Shown here piece by piece: positions 47,750 through 58,051 of a stretch of DNA of 64,000 nucleotides. A program made the position numbers and the translations under genes. The notes beneath the pieces are model-generated. The model was given only the letters and a program-made list of their open reading frames with translations, did no database searches and was not told the DNA's origin. The stretch is from Pollenia angustigena (Eukaryota > Arthropoda > Insecta > Diptera > Polleniidae): contig OV884059.1 of assembly GCA_930367215.1 (NCBI GenBank), forward strand, positions 53,352,957 to 53,416,956. Reading direction: 5' to 3'. How positions within the stretch are numbered: position 1 is the stretch's first letter; each line of letters starts with the position of its first letter.

Positions 47750-50379
47750 ACCAGTTAAAAATATGTTTCTGGAATGCAAACGGGTTATCCCAACATTAAC
47801 ACGAAGTTGCAAACTTTCTTCATAGGCATGAAATCGACGTACTTCTTGTCTCTGAAACACACTTTACTCATAAAAACTGCTTTAGGGTAAATGGTTACCT
47901 TACGTATGACACAAAACATCCCAGCGGACGAGCTTGTGGTGGCACAGCCATAATTGTGCACAAACACATCAGACACTTACCATCGCCAGAGTTCGAAGAA
48001 GATTGTATCCAGGCCACATATATAAATCTTACTGATTTCAAACTAACGTTAACATCCGTTTATTGTCCCCAGAGGCACAAAATTCTACACGATAAATTTC
48101 TCAACTTCTTGTCCACATTGGGCCAGAAATTCATTGCTGCTGGCGACTACAACGCTAAACATACATATTGGGGCTCCAGACTTATTAGTCCTAGAGGTAA
48201 TCAGCTATATAATACCGTAACTGCAAATAACTTTGATGTGGTATCGAGTGGTGAGCCTACCTATTGGCCAACCGACTTCATCAAGCTACCAGACCTTATT
48301 GACTTTGCTGTAATCAAAAACATCAAGCGCGATCAGGTACTAGTTAGTTCCTCCTATGATCTTTCGTCGGATCATTCACCTTCAATCCTCATTTTAAAAG
48401 GTAACTCTGACGCCACAGCTGCAAACTGTATTTCCTATCCAAACAGAAACACAAATTGGTTTAAGTATAAAATGTATGTGAGCTCTCACCTATCACAGTG
48501 CATTCCCCTAAAAAATTCATCTGACATCCAAATAGCTGTCGACCGATTTACAGAAGTCTTGGATGCTGCAGCAAGAAATGCAACGTGCTCCTTACAATAC
48601 ATCGACGGATATAGAGACCCTTATCAGAGAATAAAGGAAGTTACGAAGACAATGGCAAAACAGTCGTTCCCCAACCACTAAGGCCCAACTACAATTATGC
48701 CTGACAACTCTTCGCAACAAATTGAGACAGAACCACGAGTCTGCAATAGAAGGCTATCTAAACAGCCTAGATGCCACAAAAAACTCCAATTATAGCTTAT
48801 GGAAGGCTGTACGGCATATGAAATGCCCTATCACCCAGGAATCTCCCTTAAGACTGGAAAACCGCACTTGGGCCAAAAACACAGATGAAAAATTAAACGC
48901 TTTCGCGGGCCACCTTGAGAAAGTTTTCACGCCACATGATACACATACTTGTTCCTGTCGTCCAATCATTCCTGATAAGGTAAACCATCCATTAAAATTT
49001 AACATTACTCAAGTAAAATCTGCAATAGAAAAACTAAATATTAGAAAATCTCCCGGACTTGACCGTATCACAGGGTCAATGATAAGAAACTTACCATCGT
49101 CTGCTTCCAGAATCTTGCTACTCATTTTTAGCGCTATATTAAGAGTCGGATACTTTCCAGCCTCATGGAAGAGGTCTATAATTGTTATGATTCTTAAGCC
49201 AGGAAAAGATGCTAGCCAGGTTGCGTCGTACAGACCTATAAGCTAATTATCAATCCTATCGAAGCTTTTCGAAAAAATATTCATTTTAAGTATAACTCCT
49301 CATCTAAATGAACACGACATTATCCCGGATCACCAGTTTGAATTCAGAGCGAAACATGGTACAATAGAACAAGTGCATAGAATTGTCACCCTTATTAGAT
49401 CGGCGTTTGAGATAAAGCAATACTGTTTATAGACATTTCCCAAGCATTTGACAAAGTTTGGCATGATGGGCTGCTCATCAAAATAACACGAATGCTTCCT
49501 CAAAACACTCACAAGCTTCTGGAGAGCTAGCTAACAGGCAGAACATTCATAGTAAGGTCGCAAGATAAATACTCCCCCCTCAAGAAAATTACTGCTGGTG
49601 TTCCCCAAGGCAGCATATTAGGACCGCTTCTATATATAATATACACAGCGGATATGCCAACAAACCTGAGCACGCATACCTCTACATTTGCAGACGACAC
49701 AGCATTTATTAGCGTTAACCATGACCCAAAAGTCGCTTCGCAAAATCTGCAGTCCCACATCAATGAACTAGAGGCATGGCTAGAAAAATGGAGAATAAAG
49801 GTTAACCCGGCTAAACGTGCTCACTTAACTTTCACGATCAGAAGACAAACGTGCACAGCAGTAAAAATAAATAACATCACTGTTCCGATAGAAAACCATG
49901 TAAAGTACTTGGGAATTCATATAGATAAACGCTTGACCTGGTCTCGTCATATCGATGCGAAAATAACGGCTATGAAACTTAAAGCAGCTCAACTACATTG
50001 GCTTCTCGGTGGAAACTCAAACTTGTCTTTAGACAACAAAATTCTTCTATACAAGTCCATCATAAAACCAATATGGACATATGGCATCCAATTATGGGGT
50101 ACTGCATGCGCATCTAACATCCAAAAGCTTCAAAGAAGACAGTCTAGAATATTACGACAAATTGTCTGCGCCCCATGGTATATACGTAATGATATTATCC
50201 ACAGAGATCTCAACGTCGCCACTATCCAGGAGGAAATTAAAAAATATTCAATAAGCTACATCGATAAACTAATGGTCCACCCTAACTACCTCGCTCGGGG
50301 TTTGCTTCAGTTCGAAGGTCACCAGAGGCTAAAAAGAACCGATACTTTGAGCCTAACTAGAAGACATCTTAAAATTTGA
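47746..50379 (+). pseudogene. Second LINE ORF2 (endonuclease and reverse transcriptase), multiply broken
   Basis: Endonuclease: CFWNANGL, VSETHF, AAGDYNAKHTYWGSRL, SSDHSPSILIL. Reverse transcriptase: RKSPGLDRI, ISQAFDKVWHDGLL, GVPQGSILGPLLY, the catalytic FADD, KYLGIHIDKRLTW and KPIWTYGIQLWG. Lesions: TAA at 47797-47799, a frameshift near 48628, TAA at 49244-49246, a frameshift near 49430 and TAG near 49528. The uninterrupted endonuclease here served as the reference for finding the Helitron gap in the first LINE. Confidence 0.88.
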
Positions 50380-50500
50380 ATACAGCAGTTAGTGGTTACA
50401 CTGGTAACAACTAATAAACAACAAGTAGAACTAAGATTTGAATACATATTGTAAATTTCGATAAGATTCAATAATAAAAAATAAATTAAAAAAAAAAAAA

Positions 50501-50765
50501 TTTGTGGACCGATCTGGCTGAATTTCAATAGCAAAATTATAATAAGAATACCTGACATAAAGATACCCCAACCAAGTCCCCATCATATCTGGGGGCTTCG
50601 GAAAACCCATTTCAACAGACGGACAGACGGACAACCGGTTTTGAACTTCGCTTTTCATAAGGACCCAGAATATATATACTTTATAAGGTGTAGGATCAAT
50701 ATTGTAGAAATTACAAACGGAATGACAAAGTTATATATACCCTTTCTACCTTCGGTGAAGGGTAT
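50501..50765 (-). mobile_element. D1-family 5' part, reversed
   Basis: GGACCGATCTGGCTGAATTT, a GACGGACAGACGGAC tract and the closing CCTTCGGTGAAGGGTAT stem are the reversed 5' part of a D1 element. It completes the D1 body interrupted by the LINE at 47119-50500. Confidence 0.7.
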
Positions 50766-50860
50766 AAAAAGAGAGTTTTCTTCTTACTATTTACTATGAG
50801 TATTTATTAATTTTACGTATGAGCTCTTTACAAGTTTAATGGTTTAAAATGATAAGTTTT

Positions 50861-51402
50861 TCAGTACTTAATAGTTTGTATTTGTAAGTTTCCCATGTGG
50901 AATGCTTCCGTAATAATAAGAACTAGTAAATTAAGCATCTCCATCCTGCGTTTATAACATACGTCATTCTCCTCAAACCAAAAAGAATAAATTGAATTTT
51001 TTGTACAACTCACGCATTGCTCAACAATAAATTTTTTTATGCCTTTCATTTCTTTATTTTGTAAAAATATTTTTTCAAAGACCTTTATGTATATGTATGT
51101 ATTTTACAAACTTCAAAAAATAAGTCAGAGGGGGCACACAAACCTCCAAAGTCGGATTCTTTTGATAATTTTTTGCATGAATAAACTTTTCTGAAGGATA
51201 TGACAAAATTTGCGCTGGTTTTATTATATCCATACGACATTTAACGCATGATATTCGTTCTGCTAAGTAACCAACAAAATATCGACTCGATGTTAATTCT
51301 ATTGGCCCATTGTTGGATGTAAAAGAATCAGCATCTTCATTAAAATATTCTTCATTTTCATTGTATATACATATCTGCGATTTCGATTTCAGGGGTGTGA
51401 GT
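50861..51402 (-). pseudogene. P-type transposase relic, minus-strand copy
   Basis: On the minus strand this reads ELTSSRYFVGYLAERISCVK, then CRMDIIKPAQILSYPSEK, a stop, and after a frameshift KVFEKIFLQNKEMKGIKKF and VEQCVSCTKNSIYSFWF. It is parallel to the plus-strand copy at 51424-52356, so the two form an inverted pair with a junction near 51403-51423. The CxxC and YxxGYxxxR blocks fit the C-terminal part of P/THAP9-like transposases. Confidence 0.6.
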
Positions 51403-51423
51403 ACTCTCTGATGTACTGCAGTA

Positions 51424-52356
51424 CTTTGAGTATCTTCTAAAAAAACTCGATAGCTACTTTGACTGTTTTAATAGTAAAAATTCCAATGATCCCAACCTGC
51501 TGAAGCGTGGGTTAAGGCTTACTAATAACACTTGGGAAGTACTGCAAGAGCTAGTTTCGTACATACGGCAAGTTGAATATTTCGGTAACAAAATATTCTG
51601 CATCAGTGGACTAATCGAAACCACCAGTGGTATATTATCGTTAACCGAGGAAATGTTACAAGAAAATTCTAATTTACTTACCATTTTAACCAGCCGTTTT
51701 AACCAAGACCCATTAGAAAACGTATTTTCATATGTACGCGCCAAAGGTGGCCATTGCAAAAACCCTTCTGTTCACGAATTCAACATCGCAATGGCCAACT
51801 TTTATCTTAAAAAAAAAAAACATTTTAGAAGTTGATGAAGGTGTATCACCTAATAATCCAACCCCCTTGATAAAAATCGCAGATATATACCAGGAAGCAT
51901 ATTTTGATGAAAGTGCCGACAGCTTTAACTCTGTAAATTTGTCAACAGAACTTACTTCTAGTCGATATTTCATTGGCTACATAGCGCAACGAGTATCCTG
52001 CACTAAATGCCGAATGGATATGATTAAACCATCTCAAATTTTAACATACCCATCAGAAATGTATATCCATACGAAAAACTATGAAAATTAATCTGATTTT
52101 GGAAGTTTATGTTCACCCTCTGATTTGTTTATGCAAAATTAACATAAAAGTGTTCGAAAATTTATTTTTAAAGAACAGAGCAATGAAACACAAAAAAAAA
52201 GTTATTATGGAGCAGTGCGTAGAATGTACTAATAATACCATTTATTCGTTTTGGTTAGACGAGAAAAATGATTGTTACAACCATAGATTGGAATTTTTAA
52301 ATTTGCTTATACTGGTATTACTAAGAAAGCATTCCTCTTGGGAGACATATACATAA
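51424..52356 (+). pseudogene. P-type transposase relic, plus-strand copy
   Basis: Reads LLKRGLRLTNNTWEVLQEL, LTSRFNQDPLENVFSYVRAK and GGHCKNPSVHEFNIAMANFY, then a frameshift in an A-run near 51820. It continues LTSSRYFIGYIAQRVSCTKC and PSQILTYPSEMYIHTKNYEN, a stop at 52089-52091, and after another shift MEQCVECTNNTIYSFWL. The NQDPLEN(V/F)F and GG-xxx-NP blocks are hallmarks of P-element-type transposase C-termini. The N-terminal THAP DNA-binding domain and most of the catalytic core are absent. It may relate to the P-like elements just downstream, but no TIR links them. Confidence 0.65.
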
Positions 52357-52652
52357 ATACAAAACTTCGAATGCTGAAAAAGCTAAAATTTTAAAACATT
52401 AATAGGTATGTACTTGTCGTATTACTCGTCATTATAATCCTATCGTTAATAATTTTGTAGATCTAATTATGCTTTTGCTGATCCGTGTACGAGGCTATGT
52501 CATCAATATAATTATTTGTCTGAATTTGTTGATTATTATTTAAGTTGTTTAAGTTGCTGTAAAATATAACACTTTTTACATAAATAAATAAAAATAAAAG
52601 TATAATATGCGAACAATTTTAATAATATGGCTTTGATTTTATTGGATTTCAT
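52357..52652. other. AT-rich noncoding DNA
   Basis: Nothing recognised. Confidence 0.5.
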
Positions 52653-52747
52653 TCTATATATTGTAAGTAGCGAAATCTACATATTTTTTTTGTCCTATCC
52701 TAATCCCGCGAAGCTCTTCGCTTGTCTGCAGTAAAGAAACCAGAGTA

Positions 52748-52803
52748 TCTAACGGGAATCGAACCCGCAACCCCAGCGGGTCACTACCAACTAGCCTAAT
52801 ACT
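52748..52803 (-). other. tRNA-derived fragment
   Basis: On the minus strand TTAGGCTAGTTGGTAG resembles an A box and D arm, and GCGGGTTCGATTCCCGT forms a good T stem-loop with a B box. The anticodon arm between them is too short for a functional tRNA. The flanking CACTACCAACTA word is palindromic with 52806-52817. Confidence 0.5.
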
Positions 52804-52829
52804 AATTAGTTGGTAGTGCTTATTGCTTT

Positions 52830-52935
52830 ATCTTGTAAAAACATTTTTGCAGACCTTTAAAAGAATTTTACAAACTTCAAAAAGTAAGACGGAAGGAGCA
52901 CACAAACTTCCAAAGTCTGAATCTGTTGCATAATT
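52830..52935 (-). pseudogene. P-type transposase fragment
   Basis: The minus strand reads TLEVCVLLPSYFLKFVK, matching the TLEVCVPPLTYFLKFVK part of the relic at 50861-51402. It is about 35 residues long and is a separate insertion or a captured piece within the candidate Helitron. Confidence 0.5.
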
Positions 52936-53225
52936 TGTGATAATAATTTTTTGTAATCATATATATTATTTCTAAAGCACTTTTTTTTGTCGGTTGCAAA
53001 TATCTCCCACACCACCGCATCAAATTTAATGAATGATATCTCATTTTAAAGCTTATTTCTAACACTAATGACGAAAAATAATTAGAAATTGAAAAATTAA
53101 TATTTTCATTGATAAAAATTATATTTTAAAATGTATTGAAGTTACTAAAATTTCTATTAATTATTTTCATTTTATGTTACAAAAATGACAACTAACGGTG
53201 CGAAATATTCGCACGGGTCATCTAG

Positions 53226-53396
53226 TAATAAATAAAATTGGATTTTTCGGCGGAAACGATTTAATAATTTTTCAAATAATACAATTTTAATAAAAATAAA
53301 ATTGAAAGAAATTACGTTCATACACATCAAATTGGTGGTAAATTTTTATGAAAATTAAAAGTATTTTGATTATCATCAAATTCACATTGAACCATA
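53226..53396. other. Noncoding DNA left of the P-like element
   Basis: Nothing recognised. It ends with the left target duplication CTTGTGAG. Confidence 0.5.
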
Positions 53397-53541
53397 CTTG
53401 TGAGCAAAATGTATTAATAAAGTGGCCTCACTACTACAACAATCCAACAAAAGAAAAAACAACAGGCATTTTGTTGCTAGAATTGTGACGACAAATGTCA
53501 AAATAAGCAAATTCGCCTTTATTTGAGTGTAAACAAAAAGC

Positions 53542-55560
53542 CATGATGGAATAAGGAGGTGGGCTCACTAGCCCAGCTGGTCACAGTGTTTTTTGCCGCA
53601 GTGTGACGGTTTATGTCAATTTTTTGTTTATTTACATTAATTTTCGCCGTATAGCTAAGAAAAATGTCATTTAATTGTTTGAAGTTTTTTTTATGAATTT
53701 TACTTTTGACAGTTACTTTTTTATTATTTTAAAATGGTTGTGGTTTATATTTAAAAAAATGTAACAAAATTTGTATTGAATCGAAAATGGAATCAATTCC
53801 GTGTTTGGTTATGTTTAAAATCTGGTTCTAATTTGAAAATTAAAATACAATTCGATCAGAATAATAAATGCGGAATCAAATTCATTCCGAAGGAAGTGTA
53901 TAACAGATTTAAGAGGGTCCTTTCGTATCTCATTTAGAAATAAAATCTGCTCAATTTTGTATTTACAAGTTTTCAATTACAAACTCGTATACTTTCGTAC
54001 AAATAGTATTTTTTAATAAAATCTATATTTCCAATTTACTTTCATTTTCAAAAAATATAAGAACATGAACAAATGTGATGAAAAAAACTTTAATCCCTTC
54101 CAAATTACCCAAAGAAATATGTAACTATATCAGAGATCCTGTACTGTACAAACAGCTAGATCGGAAGATAGTAAAAATACCCAAAACAAAATGCGAAAAC
54201 TGAGAAATTTGTAAATTTTATTTTTAATTTCCAGTTATGCTTCAAATATTAAATAGAACATGATGGTTATCAAGAAAAATTTGAAGATAACAATCATAAA
54301 TTATGTCTCTTATACAAAGAAGTTTTTTTCAATAAAATATACAAAAATGAATTAAATATGAAAAAGCTGATCCAAGTTGAGCTCATAAGCCGAGTACATA
54401 CATATTTGTTTTCTAACAAATAATTTGCGATTGACGTCCTGGAATTTAACCTCCAAAAGCTTTTTTTTTTCTTCTAAATACTCGAATATTCCCTTCAAAG
54501 CTTTCAACTGTTGTTTTCTTTTTTTCCGTAGTACCTATGACATTGGGTTCAGTGGCACTTTCAAAATTAAATATGTCTCTTAACAACAGTTGGCAAGTTT
54601 GTAAATTTCTAAAAATGGGTCACTTAACTGCATGTAGCAGTTGGCATCAGTGTTAATTACCAAAAATGGGTAAGAAGTTCTTTAGAAATCCAAGTCTATA
54701 TCCAATATATAATTGTAAGCATCCCGAGCTGCTAAGAGTTCTTTAGGATTAGGGGGTTTCTCCGAGTCGGTATTTACAACTTGTAGCTCCAAATTTTTGG
54801 CCTACTTTTGTAATTTGACAATAACCTTCTGATATGAAAAAGTCCAAACAACAGTCTACACTTATTTTATCTTCTTTGTGGGCAACTTTAAAATTATACT
54901 TGCCAAAAGGCATTTGATTTCACCAAGAATTTTTTTCCCACACCACACGATTAAAATTCTTAGCATAATAGGCCGGTATAGTCCAATTCTCAAAACTTAA
55001 CTCGGCTATTTCTTGTGATATTACCATATCTGGATGAAAGTTTTACTTTCTAAAGGCAAATGTCTGCTAGCCAAACAACGATAAATAAATTCCAACACAT
55101 CATCGTGATAGTCTACAATTAATATTGGTATGCGTTTGAAACGTCTTAGACCTACACTGGAGGTTACCAGGTCATCTTGTTGTGACTGATCCGCAGTTGA
55201 GGCTGTTATCGTTATTTCACCCTTTTTGCTACATCAGTCAGTTTTGATCGTTTGTTGGCAGGCTCCTTAATTTCTTCGGAACTTCTTGGCTTATTAAAAC
55301 TTTCACTTTTCATGTTAATAAGCCATATTGAATTTTATGTAATTTTTTTTAAGAAAATTGCCAGTTTTGACAGAAAAAACATAGGCAAATTTCGGTGCTT
55401 TGACATCAAAACTAGGCGAATTGGCTTTTTGTTTACACTCAAATAAAGGCGAATTTGCTTATTTTGACATTTGTCGTCACAATTCTAGCAACAAAATGCC
55501 TGTTGTTTTTTCTTTTGTTGGATTGTTGTAGTAGTGAGGCCACTTTATTAATACATTTTG
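53542..55560 (-). mobile_element. Inner inverted copy of the 2019-bp P-like transposon
   Basis: Begins CATGATGG and ends CATTTTG, with CAAAAAGC as its perfect 8-bp target duplication (53534-53541 and 55561-55568). Its 1890-bp body (53542-55431) is the mirror image of 55561-57450. The only difference I noticed is T at 54977 against G at 56015, which are mirror positions. The inner 129 bp (55432-55560) is the reverse of 53405-53533. Confidence 0.88.
54350..55316 (-). pseudogene. UPF0489 (C5orf22-like) gene fragment in the inner transposon copy
   Basis: Mirror image of 55679-56640 and described there. It carries the same frameshifts and the same deletion, for instance at 55241-55215 and near 55019, so the gene was already broken in the transposon before the self-insertion. 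Confidence 0.7.
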
Positions 55561-55678
55561 CAAAAAGCCAATTCGCCTAGTTTTGATGTCAAAGCACCGA
55601 AATTTGCCTATGTTTTTTCTGTCAAAACTGGCAATTTTCTTAAAAAAAATTACATAAAATTCAATATGGCTTATTAAC

Positions 55679-56640
55679 ATGAAAAGTGAAAGTTTTAATA
55701 AGCCAAGAAGTTCCGAAGAAATTAAGGAGCCTGCCAACAAACGATCAAAACTGACTGATGTAGCAAAAAGGGTGAAATAACGATAACAGCCTCAACTGCG
55801 GATCAGTCACAACAAGATGACCTGGTAACCTCCAGTGTAGGTCTAAGACGTTTCAAACGCATACCAATATTAATTGTAGACTATCACGATGATGTGTTGG
55901 AATTTATTTATCGTTGTTTGGCTAGCAGACATTTGCCTTTAGAAAGTAAAACTTTCATCCAGATATGGTAATATCACAAGAAATAGCCGAGTTAAGTTTT
56001 GAGAATTGGACTATGCCGGCCTATTATGCTAAGAATTTTAATCGTGTGGTGTGGGAAAAAAATTCTTGGTGAAATCAAATGCCTTTTGGCAAGTATAATT
56101 TTAAAGTTGCCCACAAAGAAGATAAAATAAGTGTAGACTGTTGTTTGGACTTTTTCATATCAGAAGGTTATTGTCAAATTACAAAAGTAGGCCAAAAATT
56201 TGGAGCTACAAGTTGTAAATACCGACTCGGAGAAACCCCCTAATCCTAAAGAACTCTTAGCAGCTCGGGATGCTTACAATTATATATTGGATATAGACTT
56301 GGATTTCTAAAGAACTTCTTACCCATTTTTGGTAATTAACACTGATGCCAACTGCTACATGCAGTTAAGTGACCCATTTTTAGAAATTTACAAACTTGCC
56401 AACTGTTGTTAAGAGACATATTTAATTTTGAAAGTGCCACTGAACCCAATGTCATAGGTACTACGGAAAAAAAGAAAACAACAGTTGAAAGCTTTGAAGG
56501 GAATATTCGAGTATTTAGAAGAAAAAAAAAAGCTTTTGGAGGTTAAATTCCAGGACGTCAATCGCAAATTATTTGTTAGAAAACAAATATGTATGTACTC
56601 GGCTTATGAGCTCAACTTGGATCAGCTTTTTCATATTTAA
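55679..56640 (+). pseudogene. Captured cellular gene fragment, UPF0489 (C5orf22-like) family
   Basis: The reading from ATG 55679 shifts near 55772 and continues LRRFKRIPILIVDYHDDVLE, FIYRCLASRHLPLESKTFI, a small deletion that removes the expected HFDSH-type motif but leaves PDMVISQEIAEL, then ENWTMPAYYAKNFNRVVW, a stop after EKNSW, VDCCLDFFISEGYCQ and AARDAYNYILDIDLDF. The order (IYR-xxx-S-KHLP-like, PDM, ENW-MP-Y, LDIDLDF) matches the conserved UPF0489 family, whose DSHPD and DIDLDF motifs resemble arginase-fold metal sites. The family's biochemical function is not established to my knowledge. No introns are visible. This is host-type sequence inside a transposon. Confidence 0.7.
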
Positions 56641-57458
56641 TTCATTTTTGTATATTTTATTGAAAAAAACTTCTTTGTATAAGAGACATAATTTATGATT
56701 GTTATCTTCAAATTTTTCTTGATAACCATCATGTTCTATTTAATATTTGAAGCATAACTGGAAATTAAAAATAAAATTTACAAATTTCTCAGTTTTCGCA
56801 TTTTGTTTTGGGTATTTTTACTATCTTCCGATCTAGCTGTTTGTACAGTACAGGATCTCTGATATAGTTACATATTTCTTTGGGTAATTTGGAAGGGATT
56901 AAAGTTTTTTTCATCACATTTGTTCATGTTCTTATATTTTTTGAAAATGAAAGTAAATTGGAAATATAGATTTTATTAAAAAATACTATTTGTACGAAAG
57001 TATACGAGTTTGTAATTGAAAACTTGTAAATACAAAATTGAGCAGATTTTATTTCTAAATGAGATACGAAAGGACCCTCTTAAATCTGTTATACACTTCC
57101 TTCGGAATGAATTTGATTCCGCATTTATTATTCTGATCGAATTGTATTTTAATTTTCAAATTAGAACCAGATTTTAAACATAACCAAACACGGAATTGAT
57201 TCCATTTTCGATTCAATACAAATTTTGTTACATTTTTTTAAATATAAACCACAACCATTTTAAAATAATAAAAAAGTAACTGTCAAAAGTAAAATTCATA
57301 AAAAAAACTTCAAACAATTAAATGACATTTTTCTTAGCTATACGGCGAAAATTAATGTAAATAAACAAAAAATTGACATAAACCGTCACACTGCGGCAAA
57401 AAACACTGTGACCAGCTGGGCTAGTGAGCCCACCTCCTTATTCCATCATGCTTGTGAG

Positions 57459-57954
57459 TTTTTTATTACTAACACAATTACAAAATTGTGAGTTTGATGA
57501 GGCATGTTAATGTGTGACCATGTCGCTTTAGAAAATATAAAATATCTTTTATGAACAAAGCAGTTTATTCTTTCAGAAAAATTATTTTTTATATGCCTAC
57601 AATTGTTTAAATTTAGACAATAACAGCATTTGAACTTCGGTGCGAATCGATATAATTTCATCTGTACAACAATAAAACACATATTATTGCCCTACAATTA
57701 AAATCTGTTACATTTGGTTAAACGTTGGTTATTTGCACAGAAATGGAATGCAAACAAAACATCTTTTATTATTTAAATGTGTTTTCAACGAGAAAACCAG
57801 ACTTTTTATGCAGCAGCAGCACAAGAAAAAATAAAATTTAATTTGTCAAAATCAGCTGATTTGTTCGAACGCAGCTTGTGACGCTTACAAAAGTAGAAAG
57901 TAAACCTACTTTTCGCCTCAAGGCATCTACGCTTTTGTGGATGTAACTTACTAC
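57459..57954. other. Noncoding DNA between two P-like elements
   Basis: No gene recognised. The 78-codon minus-strand frame at 57446-57682 lacks known motifs and overlaps a target duplication, so it is unlikely to be coding. Confidence 0.5.
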
Positions 57955-58051
57955 GTATAACTCAAGGTCTATCCAATAAGTCTGCTTAAGAAGCCAGATG
58001 TTTATTTAGTTTTTTCCTCAACGATATTAAAAGTTGTTTACATTTTCCTTA

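Larger units (their letters stand above)
47119..50500 (+). mobile_element. Second jockey-clade LINE, 5'-truncated
   Basis: Begins inside ORF1 (HPIYNLRYLLNRRITVEE) and runs through ORF2 to a poly-A at about 50488-50500. It is inserted in a reversed D1 element, which resumes at 50501 with about 300 bp of D1 missing at the junction; no clear target duplication was found. It is related to but clearly distinct from the LINE at 20434-31674, so it belongs to a sister family. Confidence 0.85.
52653..53225 (+). mobile_element. Candidate short Helitron (573 bp) with tRNA-like and P-derived pieces
   Basis: The 3' end is clear: a 7-bp-stem hairpin GTGCGAA/TTCGCAC followed by GGGTCATCTAG and T. The proposed start TCTATATATTGTAAG resembles the other Helitron starts here but is less certain. 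Inside lie a tRNA-like sequence (52748-52803, minus) and a fragment matching the minus-strand P-type transposase (52815-52935). Confidence 0.55.
53397..57458 (+). mobile_element. 2019-bp P-like transposon interrupted by an inverted copy of itself
   Basis: The outer element runs 53405-57450, flanked by CTTGTGAG at 53397-53404 and 57451-57458. It begins CAAAATGTATTAATAAAGTG and ends with the reverse complement of CATGATGGAATAAGGAGGTG, an imperfect TIR (21 of 29 match). The start CATGATG-AATAA resembles the P-element terminus, and 8-bp duplications are the P (and hAT) type. Removing the inner copy (2019 bp) and one 8-bp duplication leaves 2019 bp, so both are the same element at the same length. 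It carries a decayed UPF0489-like gene and no transposase. Confidence 0.85.

Noticed and set aside
52748..52803. Functional tRNA gene
   Set aside because: The anticodon arm is too short to form, although the T arm and B box are good.
55252..55740. Frame MLAGSLISSELLGLL present in both arms of the P-like palindrome
   Set aside because: It is antisense to the start of the UPF0489-like gene fragment and is duplicated only because of the self-insertion.
53405..57450. A single 4-kb foldback element with 1.9-kb arms
   Set aside because: The internal CAAAAAGC duplication and the exact 2019-bp arithmetic show two nested copies of one element instead.
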